NCBI GenBank assembly: GCA_017961765.1
Contig: JAGCWQ010000069.1
Span: 1-64,000 of the forward strand
DNA length: 64,000 nucleotides
Direction of reading: 5' to 3'
From: Paludibacteraceae bacterium
Lineage (GTDB): Bacteria; Bacteroidota; Bacteroidia; Bacteroidales; Paludibacteraceae
The position numbers and the translations under genes were made by a program. How positions within the stretch are numbered: position 1 is the first letter of the stretch; each line of letters starts with the position of its first letter. Of this stretch, positions 52,474-62,034 are shown one piece after another. Below the pieces are notes generated by a model. The model was not told where the DNA came from, did not search any database, and saw only the letters and a list, made by a program, of their open reading frames with translations.

Positions 52474-55239
52474 ATGGAGAAAAAACTCTTTTTAATCGAT
52501 GCTTATGCGTTGATTTATCGATCATATTATGCTTTTATAAAAAATCCGCGAATCAACTCCAAGGGGATGAATACGTCGGCTATTCTTGGTTTTGTCAATA
52601 CGTTGGAGGATGTGTTGAAAACACAGTCGCCTACCCATATCGCTGTCTGTTTCGATCCCTCTGGACCGACCTTTCGTCACGAAGCGTATGAGGCTTACAA
52701 GGCGCAGCGGGAAGCTACACCAGAGGATATAAAAGCTTCTATACCAATCATTAAGGAAGTTGTCAAGGCTTACAATATCCCAATTCTTGAAGTGGCTGGT
52801 TTTGAGGCAGACGACGTGGTAGGAACTTTAGCCAAGATGGCGGAAAAGCATGATTTCAAAGTTTTCATGTTGACGCCCGACAAGGACTATGCTCAGTTGG
52901 TCACTGAAAACATTTTCATCTATCGTCCGAAACATGGGGGCGGATATGAAACGCTCGATGTGGAAGGAGTGAAAGCAAAGTGGAGTTTAAACTCTCCGGA
53001 GCAGGTCATTGATCTTTTAGGTTTGATGGGTGATTCTTCTGATAACATTCCTGGTTGTCCTGGAGTGGGAGAGAAGACGGCCGCCAAGTTGTTGGCTGAT
53101 TTTGGTTCAATTGACAATCTTCTTCAATCGACAGATCAATTGAAGGGTGCTTTGAAAAAGAAGGTGGAAGAAAATGTTGAAAAAATCAACTTTTCTAAAT
53201 TTTTGGCAACTATTCGTCAGGATGTTCCCATTGAGTTTGACGAAGAGGAGTTGCTCCTTAAATCTCCTAACAAAGAGGAACTGAAAAAGTTGTATTCTGA
53301 ATTAGAATTTAAGGCTTTGCTTTCAAAATTGGAGCCTGCTCAAAAAATGGAGAAAAAAGCCTCTCTTCAACCCTCTTTGTTTGAAGAATTCGTGGACAAT
53401 GAGTCAGGAGAAATTAAATATTCAAATCTCAGCGACTTAAATTCGACTCCTCACACCTATCAATTGATTGATAATGAAGAGAAAATAGCCCATTTTTTGG
53501 TCGAAATTTCTAGTCAGGAATTTTTCTGTTTTGACACGGAAACGACGGGTACTGATGTATTTTCGGCAGATTTGGTCGGAATTTCCTTTGCATGGAAGGA
53601 AGGGGAGGCATATTTCGTTTCCATTCCAGCAAATAGGGAAGAAGCTCAAAAAGTAGTGGATAGTTTCAAACCTATTTTTGAAAATAATTCGATTGCAAAG
53701 ATTGGACAAAATATCAAGTTTGATTTATTGATGTTGAAACAGTATGGCGTTGAGTTGAAAGGTAAGTTGTTTGATACAATGATTGCCCATTATTTGATTC
53801 AGCCCGAACTGCGTCATGGCATGGACTATCTTGCTGAGATTTATTTGAAGTATAAGACGATTACTTATGAAGACCTTTGTGGTCCGAAGGGTAAGGGGCA
53901 AACACCAATTCGTAATGTTGATATCAATAAACTTTGCGATTATGCTTCAGAGGATGCTGATGTGACATTGAAGTTGAAAAACATTCTTGAAAAAGAGATA
54001 GAGAAAAATCATCTTGAAAAATTGTTTTATGAGATAGAGATGCCATTGATGGAGGTCTTGGCGCAAATGGAGTATAACGGTGTCCGTATTGATGTTGATT
54101 CTCTTAAGCAGTCCTCCATTTCAATGACTAATCAGCTTTTGGATATAGAGCAAGAGATATACAAGTTGGCTGGTTATGAGTTTAATGTTGGTTCTCCTAA
54201 GCAGGTGGGCGAATTGATTTTTGATCGTTTGAAGATTGTTGATAAGGGAAGAAAAACGAAGACGGGGCAATATTCAACTTCTGAGGAGGTGCTTGAATCG
54301 TTACGAGGAAAGCATGAAGTAATCGATAAAATTTTGGAGTATCGTGGATTAAAGAAATTACTTTCGACTTATATTGACACCTTGCCAACTCTTATTAATT
54401 CGCGAACTGGTAAGATTCATACTTCCTATAATCAAACGGTCACATCGACGGGTCGTTTAAGTTCAAGTAATCCCAATTTGCAGAATATTCCTATTCGTGA
54501 CGAAGAGGGTAGGGAGATTCGTAAATCATTTATCGCCGATGAGGGTTGTGTCTTTTTCTCAGCCGATTATTCTCAGATTGAATTGCGTATCATGGCTCAT
54601 CTAAGTCAGGACAAAAATATGTTGGAAGCATTTAATTCTGGCGAAGATATTCATGCGGCTACAGCTGCGAAAATTTATAAAGTACCGATTGAGGAGGTTA
54701 CGAAGGATATGCGAAGGAAGGCGAAGACAGCTAATTTTGGTATCATATATGGAATCTCAGTTTTTGGTTTGGCAGAACGATTGAACATTCCTCGTGCAGA
54801 AGCAAAAGAGTTGATTGATGGTTATTTTGAGACTTATCCTCAAATCAAATCTTATATGGATAGTTCCATCGAACTTGCTCGTCAGTCTGGTTATGTTGAG
54901 ACACTTTTTGGTAGAAAGAGATATTTGCCAGATATAAATTCTCGTAATAGTGTGGTTCGTGGTTATGCCGAACGAAATGCTATCAATGCTCCTATACAAG
55001 GAACAGCGGCTGACATCATAAAAATTGCTATGGTGAATATCCATCGGAAGTTTATAGAAAATGGCCTTCGTTCACAGATGACTTTGCAGGTTCATGACGA
55101 ATTGAACTTTAATGTTTACCAAGATGAATTGTATATGGTAAAACACATAGTTGTCTCAGAAATGCAGTCGGCCATTAAATTAAGTGTTCCTTTAATCGCT
55201 GAATGTGGGGTAGGCGAGAATTGGTTAGTGGCGCATTAA
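52474..55239 (+). CDS. polA: DNA polymerase I
   Basis: 921 residues. 5'-nuclease domain at about 1-290 (GFEADDVVGTLAK). An intact 3'-5' exonuclease domain at about 340-520 (CFDTETTGTD, IGQNIKFDLL, YASEDADVTL, so proofreading is expected). Family A polymerase at about 560-921 with motif A ADYSQIELRIMAHLS, motif B RRKAKTANFGIIYGIS and motif C LQVHDELNF. It fills gaps in repair and Okazaki fragment processing. Codon use is T/G-rich at third positions, fitting the leading strand right of the proposed origin. Confidence 0.97.
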   Translation: MEKKLFLIDAYALIYRSYYAFIKNPRINSKGMNTSAILGFVNTLEDVLKTQSPTHIAVCFDPSGPTFRHEAYEAYKAQREATPEDIKASIPIIKEVVKAYNIPILEVAGFEADDVVGTLAKMAEKHDFKVFMLTPDKDYAQLVTENIFIYRPKHGGGYETLDVEGVKAKWSLNSPEQVIDLLGLMGDSSDNIPGCPGVGEKTAAKLLADFGSIDNLLQSTDQLKGALKKKVEENVEKINFSKFLATIRQDVPIEFDEEELLLKSPNKEELKKLYSELEFKALLSKLEPAQKMEKKASLQPSLFEEFVDNESGEIKYSNLSDLNSTPHTYQLIDNEEKIAHFLVEISSQEFFCFDTETTGTDVFSADLVGISFAWKEGEAYFVSIPANREEAQKVVDSFKPIFENNSIAKIGQNIKFDLLMLKQYGVELKGKLFDTMIAHYLIQPELRHGMDYLAEIYLKYKTITYEDLCGPKGKGQTPIRNVDINKLCDYASEDADVTLKLKNILEKEIEKNHLEKLFYEIEMPLMEVLAQMEYNGVRIDVDSLKQSSISMTNQLLDIEQEIYKLAGYEFNVGSPKQVGELIFDRLKIVDKGRKTKTGQYSTSEEVLESLRGKHEVIDKILEYRGLKKLLSTYIDTLPTLINSRTGKIHTSYNQTVTSTGRLSSSNPNLQNIPIRDEEGREIRKSFIADEGCVFFSADYSQIELRIMAHLSQDKNMLEAFNSGEDIHAATAAKIYKVPIEEVTKDMRRKAKTANFGIIYGISVFGLAERLNIPRAEAKELIDGYFETYPQIKSYMDSSIELARQSGYVETLFGRKRYLPDINSRNSVVRGYAERNAINAPIQGTAADIIKIAMVNIHRKFIENGLRSQMTLQVHDELNFNVYQDELYMVKHIVVSEMQSAIKLSVPLIAECGVGENWLVAH

Positions 55240-55265
55240 TGATAGAGATGAAATAAAAAAGTTCA

Positions 55266-55300
55266 AGGCCCTGCACTTTGGTGTGGGGCTTTTATATTTT
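55266..55300 (+). terminator. polA terminator
   Basis: GCCCTGCAC (55268-55276) pairs with GTGTGGGGC (55281-55289) with two G-U pairs, then TTTTATATTTTT. Confidence 0.8.
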
Positions 55301-55317
55301 TATAAGTTTTTCCAAAT

Positions 55318-55352
55318 AAAAAAATGACGACATTCATTGCCGTCATTTTTTG
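55318..55352. terminator. Second hairpin with A/T runs on both sides
   Basis: AAAAAATGACG pairs with CGTCATTTTTT around an 11-nt loop. It could serve as a backup polA terminator or end the dusB transcript from the other side. Confidence 0.6.
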
Positions 55353-55360
55353 TTTTTTGA

Positions 55361-55376
55361 TGTTCCACGTGGAACA
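55361..55376. promoter_or_regulatory. parS: parS-like site 1
   Basis: TGTTCCACGTGGAACA, a perfect 16-bp palindrome close to the bacterial parS consensus TGTTtCACGTGAAACA bound by ParB. Confidence 0.75.
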
Positions 55377-55541
55377 TGTTTTTCTTTAGAAATATTCAAT
55401 TCTCGTGAAACGGAATGAACTTATTTATTTGATTGTTTTCCGTTTTTTCTATCAGTTGTTGCTATCTTGGATTGATGCATTGTTTCGTCTCAAAAAGATC
55501 AAACCTTGATAGAAATATGATATGGAAATTTAAATACTGTC

Positions 55542-56525
55542 TTACAAATTATATTCTTTTTCTATGCTATCCAGAATTGAGAACAATTCCTCTTTGGTGT
55601 TTGCTCTAAGCATGGCAATTCTAGTTTGTTTAAAATTGTCGATTCCTTTGAATAGGGGAGAGGCTGCCAAATGTCTTCTGGAGTGGGTGATTCCCCTTTG
55701 TTCGTCCAACCATTCTATGTTTTTTTCTACACAATTTTTGATGATGGACAAATAGTAGGCAAACGGCTTTTTCTCTAAGAGTTCACCTGTTTTCAGATAA
55801 TATTTTATCTCTTCAAATATCCAAGGCCTACCGATGCTTCCTCGTCCGATCATGACAGCATCAACACCATATTTATCAAAACACTCTTTTGCCCGTTCTG
55901 GGGTAGTCACATCTCCGTTGCCGATGATAGGAATATGTATTCTTGGGTTGTTTTTTACTTCGCCAATTAGTGTCCAGTCGGCTTCACCTGTGTACATTTG
56001 CGAGCGTGTTCTACCATGGATGGCTAAAGCTTGCGCACCACAATCTTGTATTTGTTCTGCTAGGGTGGTGATAATTTTGTTGTTTTCATCCCAGCCAAGC
56101 CTTGTTTTGACAGTGACTGGAATATTTACTGCCTTTACCACCGCCTTTACTATTTCAAGTAGTTTTGGTATATCTTTTAGTAATCCTGCTCCTCCACCTT
56201 TTCCTGCTACTTTTTTTACGGGGCAACCGAAGTTTAAATCTATAATATCAGGTTTTGCTTCTGCTGCTTTTTGTGCAGCTTCGGCTATTGGTTCCGGTTC
56301 TCTTCCGTAGAGTTGAATTACAACGGGACGCTCTTCTTCGTTTATATCCAATTTTCTTTCGGTGCTTTCCACGTTTCTTATCAAGGCATCAGCCGACACA
56401 AATTCAGTATAAACCATGTCGGCACCGAATTTTTTGCAGGCAGCTCTGAAAGAGGGGTCTGTCACATCTTCCATAGGAGCAAGAAAGAGTGGATACTTGT
56501 CGAATTCTATATTACCTATTTTCAT
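55542..56525 (-). CDS. dusB: tRNA-dihydrouridine synthase (DusB-type)
   Basis: 327 residues from the ATG at 56525 (MKIGNIEFDKYPLFLAPMEDVTD). An upstream in-frame ATG at 56558 would add 11 residues encoded across a parS-like site and is unlikely. The catalytic Cys is in DLNFGCPVKKVAGKGGGAGLL, and FMN-binding segments PVTVKTRLGWD and VMIGRGSIGRPWIF are present. It reduces uridines in tRNA D-loops. Confidence 0.93.
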   Translation of the reverse strand: MKIGNIEFDKYPLFLAPMEDVTDPSFRAACKKFGADMVYTEFVSADALIRNVESTERKLDINEEERPVVIQLYGREPEPIAEAAQKAAEAKPDIIDLNFGCPVKKVAGKGGGAGLLKDIPKLLEIVKAVVKAVNIPVTVKTRLGWDENNKIITTLAEQIQDCGAQALAIHGRTRSQMYTGEADWTLIGEVKNNPRIHIPIIGNGDVTTPERAKECFDKYGVDAVMIGRGSIGRPWIFEEIKYYLKTGELLEKKPFAYYLSIIKNCVEKNIEWLDEQRGITHSRRHLAASPLFKGIDNFKQTRIAMLRANTKEELFSILDSIEKEYNL

Positions 56526-56541
56526 ACTACTATCTTTATAG

Positions 56542-56557
56542 TGTTCCACGTGGATCA
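56542..56557. promoter_or_regulatory. parS: parS-like site 2 (one mismatch)
   Basis: TGTTCCACGTGGATCA differs from the perfect palindrome at one base (A to T in the right arm). It lies just upstream of the dusB start. Confidence 0.6.
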
Positions 56558-56573
56558 TTCATTTTTAAGAAAA

Positions 56574-56605
56574 CTGCATTCGAAGAATGCAGCCGATTTT
56601 TTTGA
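56574..56605 (-). terminator. Hairpin between the U32 gene and dusB
   Basis: CTGCATTC (56574-56581) pairs with GAATGCAG (56585-56592), 3-nt loop. T-rich sequence flanks it on both strands, so it may end the U32 transcript. Confidence 0.6.
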
Positions 56606-56617
56606 AATATGTTGCTA

Positions 56618-56633
56618 TGTTCCACGTGGAACA
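56618..56633. promoter_or_regulatory. parS: parS-like site 3
   Basis: TGTTCCACGTGGAACA, identical to site 1, 2 bp from the stop codon of the U32 gene. Confidence 0.75.
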
Positions 56634-56635
56634 TT

Positions 56636-57904
56636 TTATTGGTTATTGGGAACCTCAGATGCATCTACCATTTTGTAAAGTTTGTCTGATGGACGAATTT
56701 TACAAGGGACAGGAATTGAAAAAGCTGTTCCTCGCTCGCAATTGTCGGCTGGCTTGCAGTCTACTTGAAGTTCATCCACTTTTAATTCGATGACTCCTGT
56801 GGTTGGTCCCATGATGATGATTTCATCGCCTTTTTTAATTCCAAATTTAGTTTCAACTAAGAATTCGGCTACTCCTAACTTGGAATAGTATTTTATTCCT
56901 TTTCCTACATACACCTTTCTCTTGGTGGCTTCTGAACCGTAGGTGGAACTCCATTCGCCTAAGCGTTGACCTAAGTAATAGCCATTCCAAAATCCACGGT
57001 TGAAGACTCTTTTTAAGCGTTCATTCCATTGCTCTATTTTTTCTTCACTGAATGTTCCGTCTAAATAGGAGTTGATGGCTTCGTTGTAGCAACCTACTAC
57101 AGTTTTTACATATTCAGGTCCTCTCGCGCGACCCTCTATTTTCATTACCCTTACTCCTGAATCAATCAATTTATTGATGAAATGAATGGTTTTAAGGTCT
57201 TTTGGCGACATGAGATATTGGTTTTCCACCTTGATTTCAATGTCTCTTTCGTCATCATATAGACGGTAGCCGTGACGGCATACTTGATAACAGGCTCCTC
57301 TGTTGGCAGAGGCGTTCAGTTCGTGAAGACTCAAGTAGCATTTACCGGAGACAGCCATACAGAGGGCTCCATGGCAGAACATTTCGATTCTGATGAGTTC
57401 ACCTTTAGGACCTTTTATTTGCTCTTCGTTGATGGCTTTCCATATATTGGCCACTTGTTCCATATTTAGCTCTCGTGCTAAAACCACTACGTCGGCAAAT
57501 TGCGAATAGAACTTCAGTGCCTCTACATTGGCTATGTTGAGTTGGGTGGACAAGTGAACTTCTACACCTTGTTGATAAGCATAGAGCATAACGGCAACAT
57601 CAGCTGCAATGATGGCGGATACTTCCACTTCTTTGGCGGTATCCACTATTTTACGCATCAATTCCAAATCATCGTTGTAGATGACTGTATTGACGGTGAG
57701 ATAGCTCTTGATGTTGTTTTCTTTGCAAATTCTGACTATTTCTCTTAGGTCGTCCGTATTGAAGTTACTTGCCGACCGTGATCTCATGTTTAAATTTTCG
57801 ATGCCAAAGTAGACGGAATTTGCGCCTGCTTGGATGGCTGCTTGGAGGCTTTCGTAAGAGCCAACTGGAGCCATGATTTCGAAGTCTTCCCTTTTTAGCT
57901 GCAT
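56636..57904 (-). CDS. Peptidase U32 family protein (tRNA/rRNA hydroxylation type)
   Basis: 422 residues. N-terminal TIM-barrel-like start FEIMAPVGSYESLQAAIQAGA; the four-Cys cluster lies in HGALCMAVSGKCYLSLHE and ANRGACYQVCRHG (about 190-225). The C-terminal beta-barrel ends the protein. Such proteins (TrhP/RlhA group) need Fe-S clusters for prephenate-dependent RNA hydroxylation, although historically called collagenase-like proteases. Which RNA it acts on is not clear here. Confidence 0.88.
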   Translation of the reverse strand: MQLKREDFEIMAPVGSYESLQAAIQAGANSVYFGIENLNMRSRSASNFNTDDLREIVRICKENNIKSYLTVNTVIYNDDLELMRKIVDTAKEVEVSAIIAADVAVMLYAYQQGVEVHLSTQLNIANVEALKFYSQFADVVVLARELNMEQVANIWKAINEEQIKGPKGELIRIEMFCHGALCMAVSGKCYLSLHELNASANRGACYQVCRHGYRLYDDERDIEIKVENQYLMSPKDLKTIHFINKLIDSGVRVMKIEGRARGPEYVKTVVGCYNEAINSYLDGTFSEEKIEQWNERLKRVFNRGFWNGYYLGQRLGEWSSTYGSEATKRKVYVGKGIKYYSKLGVAEFLVETKFGIKKGDEIIIMGPTTGVIELKVDELQVDCKPADNCERGTAFSIPVPCKIRPSDKLYKMVDASEVPNNQ

Positions 57905-57933
57905 TCTATTTTGTTTTTGTTTCTTTCTTTTTG

Positions 57934-57941
57934 CAAAGTTA
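57934..57941 (-). promoter_or_regulatory. -7 box (TAACTTTG) of the U32 gene
   Basis: Minus-strand TAnnTTTG match, 30 bp before the ATG at 57904. No clear -33. Confidence 0.4.
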
Positions 57942-57975
57942 CAATAATGCTCTTTTTGTTGAAAATGTAGAGCCT

Positions 57976-58428
57976 TTATTCTCTATTTTGAGAATCTATC
58001 CAAATGGTGACGGGTCCATCGTTCAAAAGTTCTACTTTCATGTCTGCTCCGAATTCACCTGTTCCGATCTCCTTTTTGATTTGCTCCCTGACTTTATCGC
58101 AGAAGTATTCGTACATCGGAATGGCAAAGTCTGCTTTGGAGGCTCTTATGTAGGACGGGCGGTTTCCTTTTTTTGTCAGGGCTTGTAATGTGAATTGGCT
58201 TACCACTAATACTTCTCCATCTATGTCTAAAACGGATTTGTTCATTACGCCGTTTTCATCGTTGAATATTCGGATATTGGCTATTTTTCCTGCCAGCCAT
58301 TCAGCGTCCTCTTTGGTGTCTCTGTCTTCTATTCCAACTAAAACCAACAGTCCGTTTCCTATCTTGGACTTTACTTTACCATCTATAGTAACAGAGGCAT
58401 GTGTTACCCGTTGAATTACGATTCTCAT
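57976..58428 (-). CDS. dtd: D-aminoacyl-tRNA deacylase
   Basis: 150 residues, normal length. The family motifs SQFTL (in VVSQFTLQALTKKGN near residue 78) and GPVT (NDGPVTIWID near the C-terminus) are present. It removes D-amino acids and misloaded glycine from tRNA. It lies 39 bp after uvrC with a parS-like site between; the two are probably co-transcribed. Confidence 0.95.
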   Translation of the reverse strand: MRIVIQRVTHASVTIDGKVKSKIGNGLLVLVGIEDRDTKEDAEWLAGKIANIRIFNDENGVMNKSVLDIDGEVLVVSQFTLQALTKKGNRPSYIRASKADFAIPMYEYFCDKVREQIKKEIGTGEFGADMKVELLNDGPVTIWIDSQNRE

Positions 58429-58446
58429 ATTTTTATTTTTTTATGA

Positions 58447-58462
58447 TGTTCCACGTGGAACA
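58447..58462. promoter_or_regulatory. parS: parS-like site 4
   Basis: TGTTCCACGTGGAACA, identical to sites 1 and 3, between the uvrC stop and dtd start. Confidence 0.75.
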
Positions 58463-58467
58463 TTGCA

Positions 58468-60321
58468 TTATTTTAAATTTATTTCGTTATTCTGATTTTC
58501 TGTTTTGTCATCTTTTGTATGGAAGTGGTCGAAGATGATTTTTGCTTTGGCTGGACCAATTTCTTCTGCTATCTCATCTAATGAGAGAGCTTTGATTCTT
58601 TTGACGCTTTTGAATTTTTTGATAAGCTGTTCTTGTGTTTTTGGTCCGATGCCTGAAATCTCTAATTCAGATTTAATTTGACTTTTACTCCGTTTGTCCC
58701 GATGAAATTGGATAGCAAAACGGTGTACTTCATCTTGGATGGAGGCAAAAAATCTAAATGTTTGGTTGTTTGGATCGAGCCCTACGACAAGGGGAGGAAA
58801 ACCAAATAGCAATTCTTGTGTGCGGTGTTTGTCATTTTTTGCCAAACCTGCAATAGGAATGTTTAAATGAAGTTCATCTTCTATCACTTCTCGTATCACT
58901 TCCATTTGTCCGATGCCTCCATCAGCTATAATCAGGTTGGGAAGAGGAGACTCTTCTTCAATCATTCGTTTATATCTTCGTTGGACAACCTCCCGCATGG
59001 AAGCGTAGTCGTCTGGTCCTTCCACAGTTTTGATGATGTATTTTCGATAATCTTTTTTCGATGGCTTGGCCATTTTATAGACCACGCAGGCAGCCACGGC
59101 ATCCGAACCTTGAATGTTGGAATTATCAAAACACTCGATGTGGATGGGAAGTTCTTTTAGTTTCAAAATTTCTTGGATGGCTTTTAGAAGTTTCGTTGCC
59201 CGTTGCTCCGGATTGAACTTCTCCATCTGTTTCATTCGGTCGAATTTGTATTGCTTCACGTTCTGAAGAGAAAGGTCAAGCAATTTCTTTTTGTCTCCTC
59301 TTTGCGGAACCGTTACGGTGGCATTGCCGAATTGAAAACCAATCTCGAAGGGTACTAAAATTTCACGGGCGTTGCTGCCGAATCGTTTACGCATTTCGGT
59401 GATGGCACTCGCCAATATTTCCTCTTTCTCTTCGTCTGTCCGAATTTTATATTCGAAGGTGTAGGCTTGCGATATGGTGCCGTTGGTTACCTTTAAATAG
59501 TTGACAAAGGCTTCGTCATCTTCTATTTCAATTCCGAAGGTGTCCACATTGCTTAGGGTAGGGTTGACGATGGTTGATTTTGAACGATAATTTTCGATGG
59601 ATACGAGTTTTTCCTTCATCAACTGTGCCTCTTCAAACCGAAGTTCCTCGGCTGCTTTTGTCATCTCTTTTTTGAGATAGTTTTCAATTTTGTCGAGTTC
59701 CCCCTTCAGAATGTATTTTATCTCTTCAATGTTTTTGTCATACTCCTCTTTCTCTTGCATTCCTTCGCAGCAACCTTTGCATTTTTTGATGTGGTATTGC
59801 AGGCATACTTTGAAGCGGCCTTGCTTGATTCCCTCGTCTGTAAGTTTTAGTTTACAAGTGCGCAACTGGTAAAGATTGTGCACTAACTCGAGGACTGTCT
59901 TCATTGCCGGAATGTAGGTGTATGGTCCGAAATAGTAGGAACCATCTTTCACTACGCTTCTCGTTTTGAATACCCTTGGAAAAGGTTCGTTCTTTACGCA
60001 GATCCATGGATACGTTTTGTCATCCTTCAATAGTATGTTGTAGCGGGGTTGATGCTTTTTGATCAAGCTGTTTTCAAGCAGGAGGGCATCTTGCTCCGTT
60101 GGCACGACAATGTATTTGATGTCGGCTATCTGTTTGACCAGAACTCTTACCTTGACCGAATCTTGAAATTTATTGAAGTAGGAGGAGACACGCCTTTTTA
60201 AGTTTACCGCCTTACCAACGTATATGATTTCATTTTTGCTGTTGAAATATTGGTACACGCCTGGACTTTCGGGAAGCGATAAGACGATTTCCCTGATTTT
60301 TGTATTTACTACTTCTTCCAT
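58468..60321 (-). CDS. uvrC: Excinuclease ABC subunit C
   Basis: 617 residues from the ATG at 60321. The frame extends to a TTG at 60351, but a -7 box (60349-60356) occupies that site, so the ATG is right. GIY-YIG nuclease at about 15-90 (SPGVYQYFNSKNEIIYVGKA), UVR coiled motif near 200-240, UvrC RNase H-like domain at about 360-540, and helix-hairpin-helix at the end (ISGIGPKTQEQLIKKF). It makes both incisions in nucleotide excision repair with UvrAB. Confidence 0.96.
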   Translation of the reverse strand: MEEVVNTKIREIVLSLPESPGVYQYFNSKNEIIYVGKAVNLKRRVSSYFNKFQDSVKVRVLVKQIADIKYIVVPTEQDALLLENSLIKKHQPRYNILLKDDKTYPWICVKNEPFPRVFKTRSVVKDGSYYFGPYTYIPAMKTVLELVHNLYQLRTCKLKLTDEGIKQGRFKVCLQYHIKKCKGCCEGMQEKEEYDKNIEEIKYILKGELDKIENYLKKEMTKAAEELRFEEAQLMKEKLVSIENYRSKSTIVNPTLSNVDTFGIEIEDDEAFVNYLKVTNGTISQAYTFEYKIRTDEEKEEILASAITEMRKRFGSNAREILVPFEIGFQFGNATVTVPQRGDKKKLLDLSLQNVKQYKFDRMKQMEKFNPEQRATKLLKAIQEILKLKELPIHIECFDNSNIQGSDAVAACVVYKMAKPSKKDYRKYIIKTVEGPDDYASMREVVQRRYKRMIEEESPLPNLIIADGGIGQMEVIREVIEDELHLNIPIAGLAKNDKHRTQELLFGFPPLVVGLDPNNQTFRFFASIQDEVHRFAIQFHRDKRSKSQIKSELEISGIGPKTQEQLIKKFKSVKRIKALSLDEIAEEIGPAKAKIIFDHFHTKDDKTENQNNEINLK

Positions 60322-60855
60322 AAAATTCGGAGTAAAAATGCTAATTTGCAAATTTAGAAAAATAAGGTGAATCCTCCTTGAATTTTCTTTTTCGTTCTAA
60401 ATTTTAAAGCTTCAAAATCTTCTTTGTCTCTTTACTTCTAAAATTAGAATTTTCCCTATTTTAAACTTCATGAGAATCGAATATTTGCTTGTCCTCTTTA
60501 TCCATTTATCTGATATTGAATTCTCAGCTTATCTACGGAGCCTTAAAATAGGACTATTATTTGTTTATTTATTTGAAAATCAAGATATTAACTTATTAAT
60601 ATAGCTCGTTTTTTTATAGTCGTAAAAATGGGTGAAATAGATAAAAAATGCCCATTCCATCTAAAAAATCGATTATTTAGTTTATTTTGTAAAATATGAT
60701 AATTTTAAATAAATAGGTTAGTATAAAGTTATGATAAATAAATATAAATTATATAAAGTTGCAAACGAAATGTAGAGATGTTTTAGGTCGCATAATATCT
60801 CGATAAAAGAAATCGCCGTCCTTCTTATTTCTTTGCACAGTCAAGAACGACATTT
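60322..60855. other. Intergenic region upstream of uvrC
   Basis: 534 bp, AT-rich, with no ORF or RNA gene that I can support. It holds the uvrC promoter at its left end. Confidence 0.6.
60349..60356 (-). promoter_or_regulatory. -7 box (TAAATTTG) of uvrC
   Basis: Minus-strand exact match, 28 bp before the ATG at 60321; it settles the start choice. Confidence 0.5.
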
Positions 60856-61689
60856 TTAGCCTTTTTTTCGGCGTTTTTTAGTGCGGAGTAGGGTGATGCC
60901 CCCTTCGCTGCGTTCGAAGACAAATACGCGGTCGAATTGGCTGCTATAGCAATGTTTCAATGCCTTCTGAGCTGTGACAGGATCATAGGAACTGGACATC
61001 AAAAAACTGTTTTGGATGATGATAAGCCAATTTTCTACGCACTCCTTGTTGTAGAAAGGCAGTTTTTGGTCTTTTGCACGCAATCTTTGCGAAATACTTT
61101 CGATGGAAAGGGGTTTTACCATAGTGGAGATGCCTGCATACCAAAGAGCCTCCTCAAATCTTCCGGTGACGTTGAGGATGTAGATGGACTCGATTTTCAA
61201 CGGCAGATTTTGATCGCCATATTTCGATGAACGGTCCACTTTGTATTTTATGCCCGTTGATTCAGGCATGTTTTCATAGACTATTTTGGCAATTGCCTCC
61301 ATCAGTCCCTGCTTCATCAGGGTTTCATCCTTTTCTGGAAAATAAGGTGCTGATAATATGGGACCTAGCTCGTTTGCGAAATGGACGTCCACTACTAACT
61401 TTTGGTCGCTTTTTGCCTCGAAAATCTCCTGGGCTCCTTCCATGATTTCACTCAAAAAGTCTTCGTGTGCACGGAGGTTGAATTTTTTGTCTTCACGTTC
61501 GTATTTCAGTTCGGTTAATTCTATGCCTATCAGTCCCTTTTTAGATTGCAAAAGGAAGTCTGGGCGTTCCGATTTATTCAATTCGCCGAGAGGGAACGCA
61601 GGGTAGGAAGAGCGGAAAATCTGCATCACAGCCCACTCTCTTCTATCTTTTTTCTCTTGATTGTAATTAATCTCCGTTTCCATAATCAT
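60856..61689 (-). CDS. Hypothetical protein with a PD-(D/E)XK-like segment
   Basis: 277 residues, no signal peptide, ending in a basic tail (TKKRRKKG). Residues 43-60, ERPDFLLQSKKGLIGIELTE, look like the PD...ExK-type core strand of restriction-endonuclease-fold proteins, with Thr at the usual Lys position. The rest gives no clear match. A DNA-acting role is possible but unproven. It is isolated between two long AT-rich gaps, and its neighbours give no clue. Confidence 0.6.
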   Translation of the reverse strand: MIMETEINYNQEKKDRREWAVMQIFRSSYPAFPLGELNKSERPDFLLQSKKGLIGIELTELKYEREDKKFNLRAHEDFLSEIMEGAQEIFEAKSDQKLVVDVHFANELGPILSAPYFPEKDETLMKQGLMEAIAKIVYENMPESTGIKYKVDRSSKYGDQNLPLKIESIYILNVTGRFEEALWYAGISTMVKPLSIESISQRLRAKDQKLPFYNKECVENWLIIIQNSFLMSSSYDPVTAQKALKHCYSSQFDRVFVFERSEGGITLLRTKKRRKKG

Positions 61690-62034
61690 CCCCTCCTTTA
61701 AACAAACTTACTTAATTATTCTGGAATATGAAAGTCAAAACAATTTTTTCAATCATTTGTGGTCTGCTGATTCCAATTAGAGTCTGGATAGTCGTATCTC
61801 GTTTTCATATCTATTTTTTATATCTAATAAAATGGTAATAAGTAATTTAGATGGTTCGGATGAATAACGGATCTCCTTTTGTATTAAGAAACATTTTCAT
61901 TTTTTTTGTATTTTGAATCTTATAAATACTTATATTCGTTTAATTTTATTGTTATACTCCATATTGTAGCTGGTGAATAAATAATTTTATGGTTGGAGTG
62001 GAACTTTTTTTCTCATATTCATAGAGTTAAGTTT
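61690..62034. other. Intergenic region before the VIT/VWA gene
   Basis: 345 bp, very AT-rich, divergent promoters expected. I see no consensus boxes or coding sequence. Confidence 0.55.

Larger units (their letters stand above)
55240..55541. other. Intergenic region between polA and dusB
   Basis: 302 bp with two terminator-like hairpins and the first parS-like site; no credible gene. Confidence 0.6.

Noticed and set aside
56526..56558. Longer dusB N-terminus from the ATG at 56558
   Set aside because: It would start at a parS-like site and add residues unlike the family; MKIGNIEF at 56525 matches the usual start.
60322..60351. Longer uvrC N-terminus from a TTG at 60351
   Set aside because: That position overlaps a good -7 promoter box; the ATG at 60321 fits the family start.
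60358..60855. RNA gene in the gap upstream of uvrC
   Set aside because: No tRNA cloverleaf, strong hairpin with T-run or conserved motif was found by eye in this AT-rich stretch.
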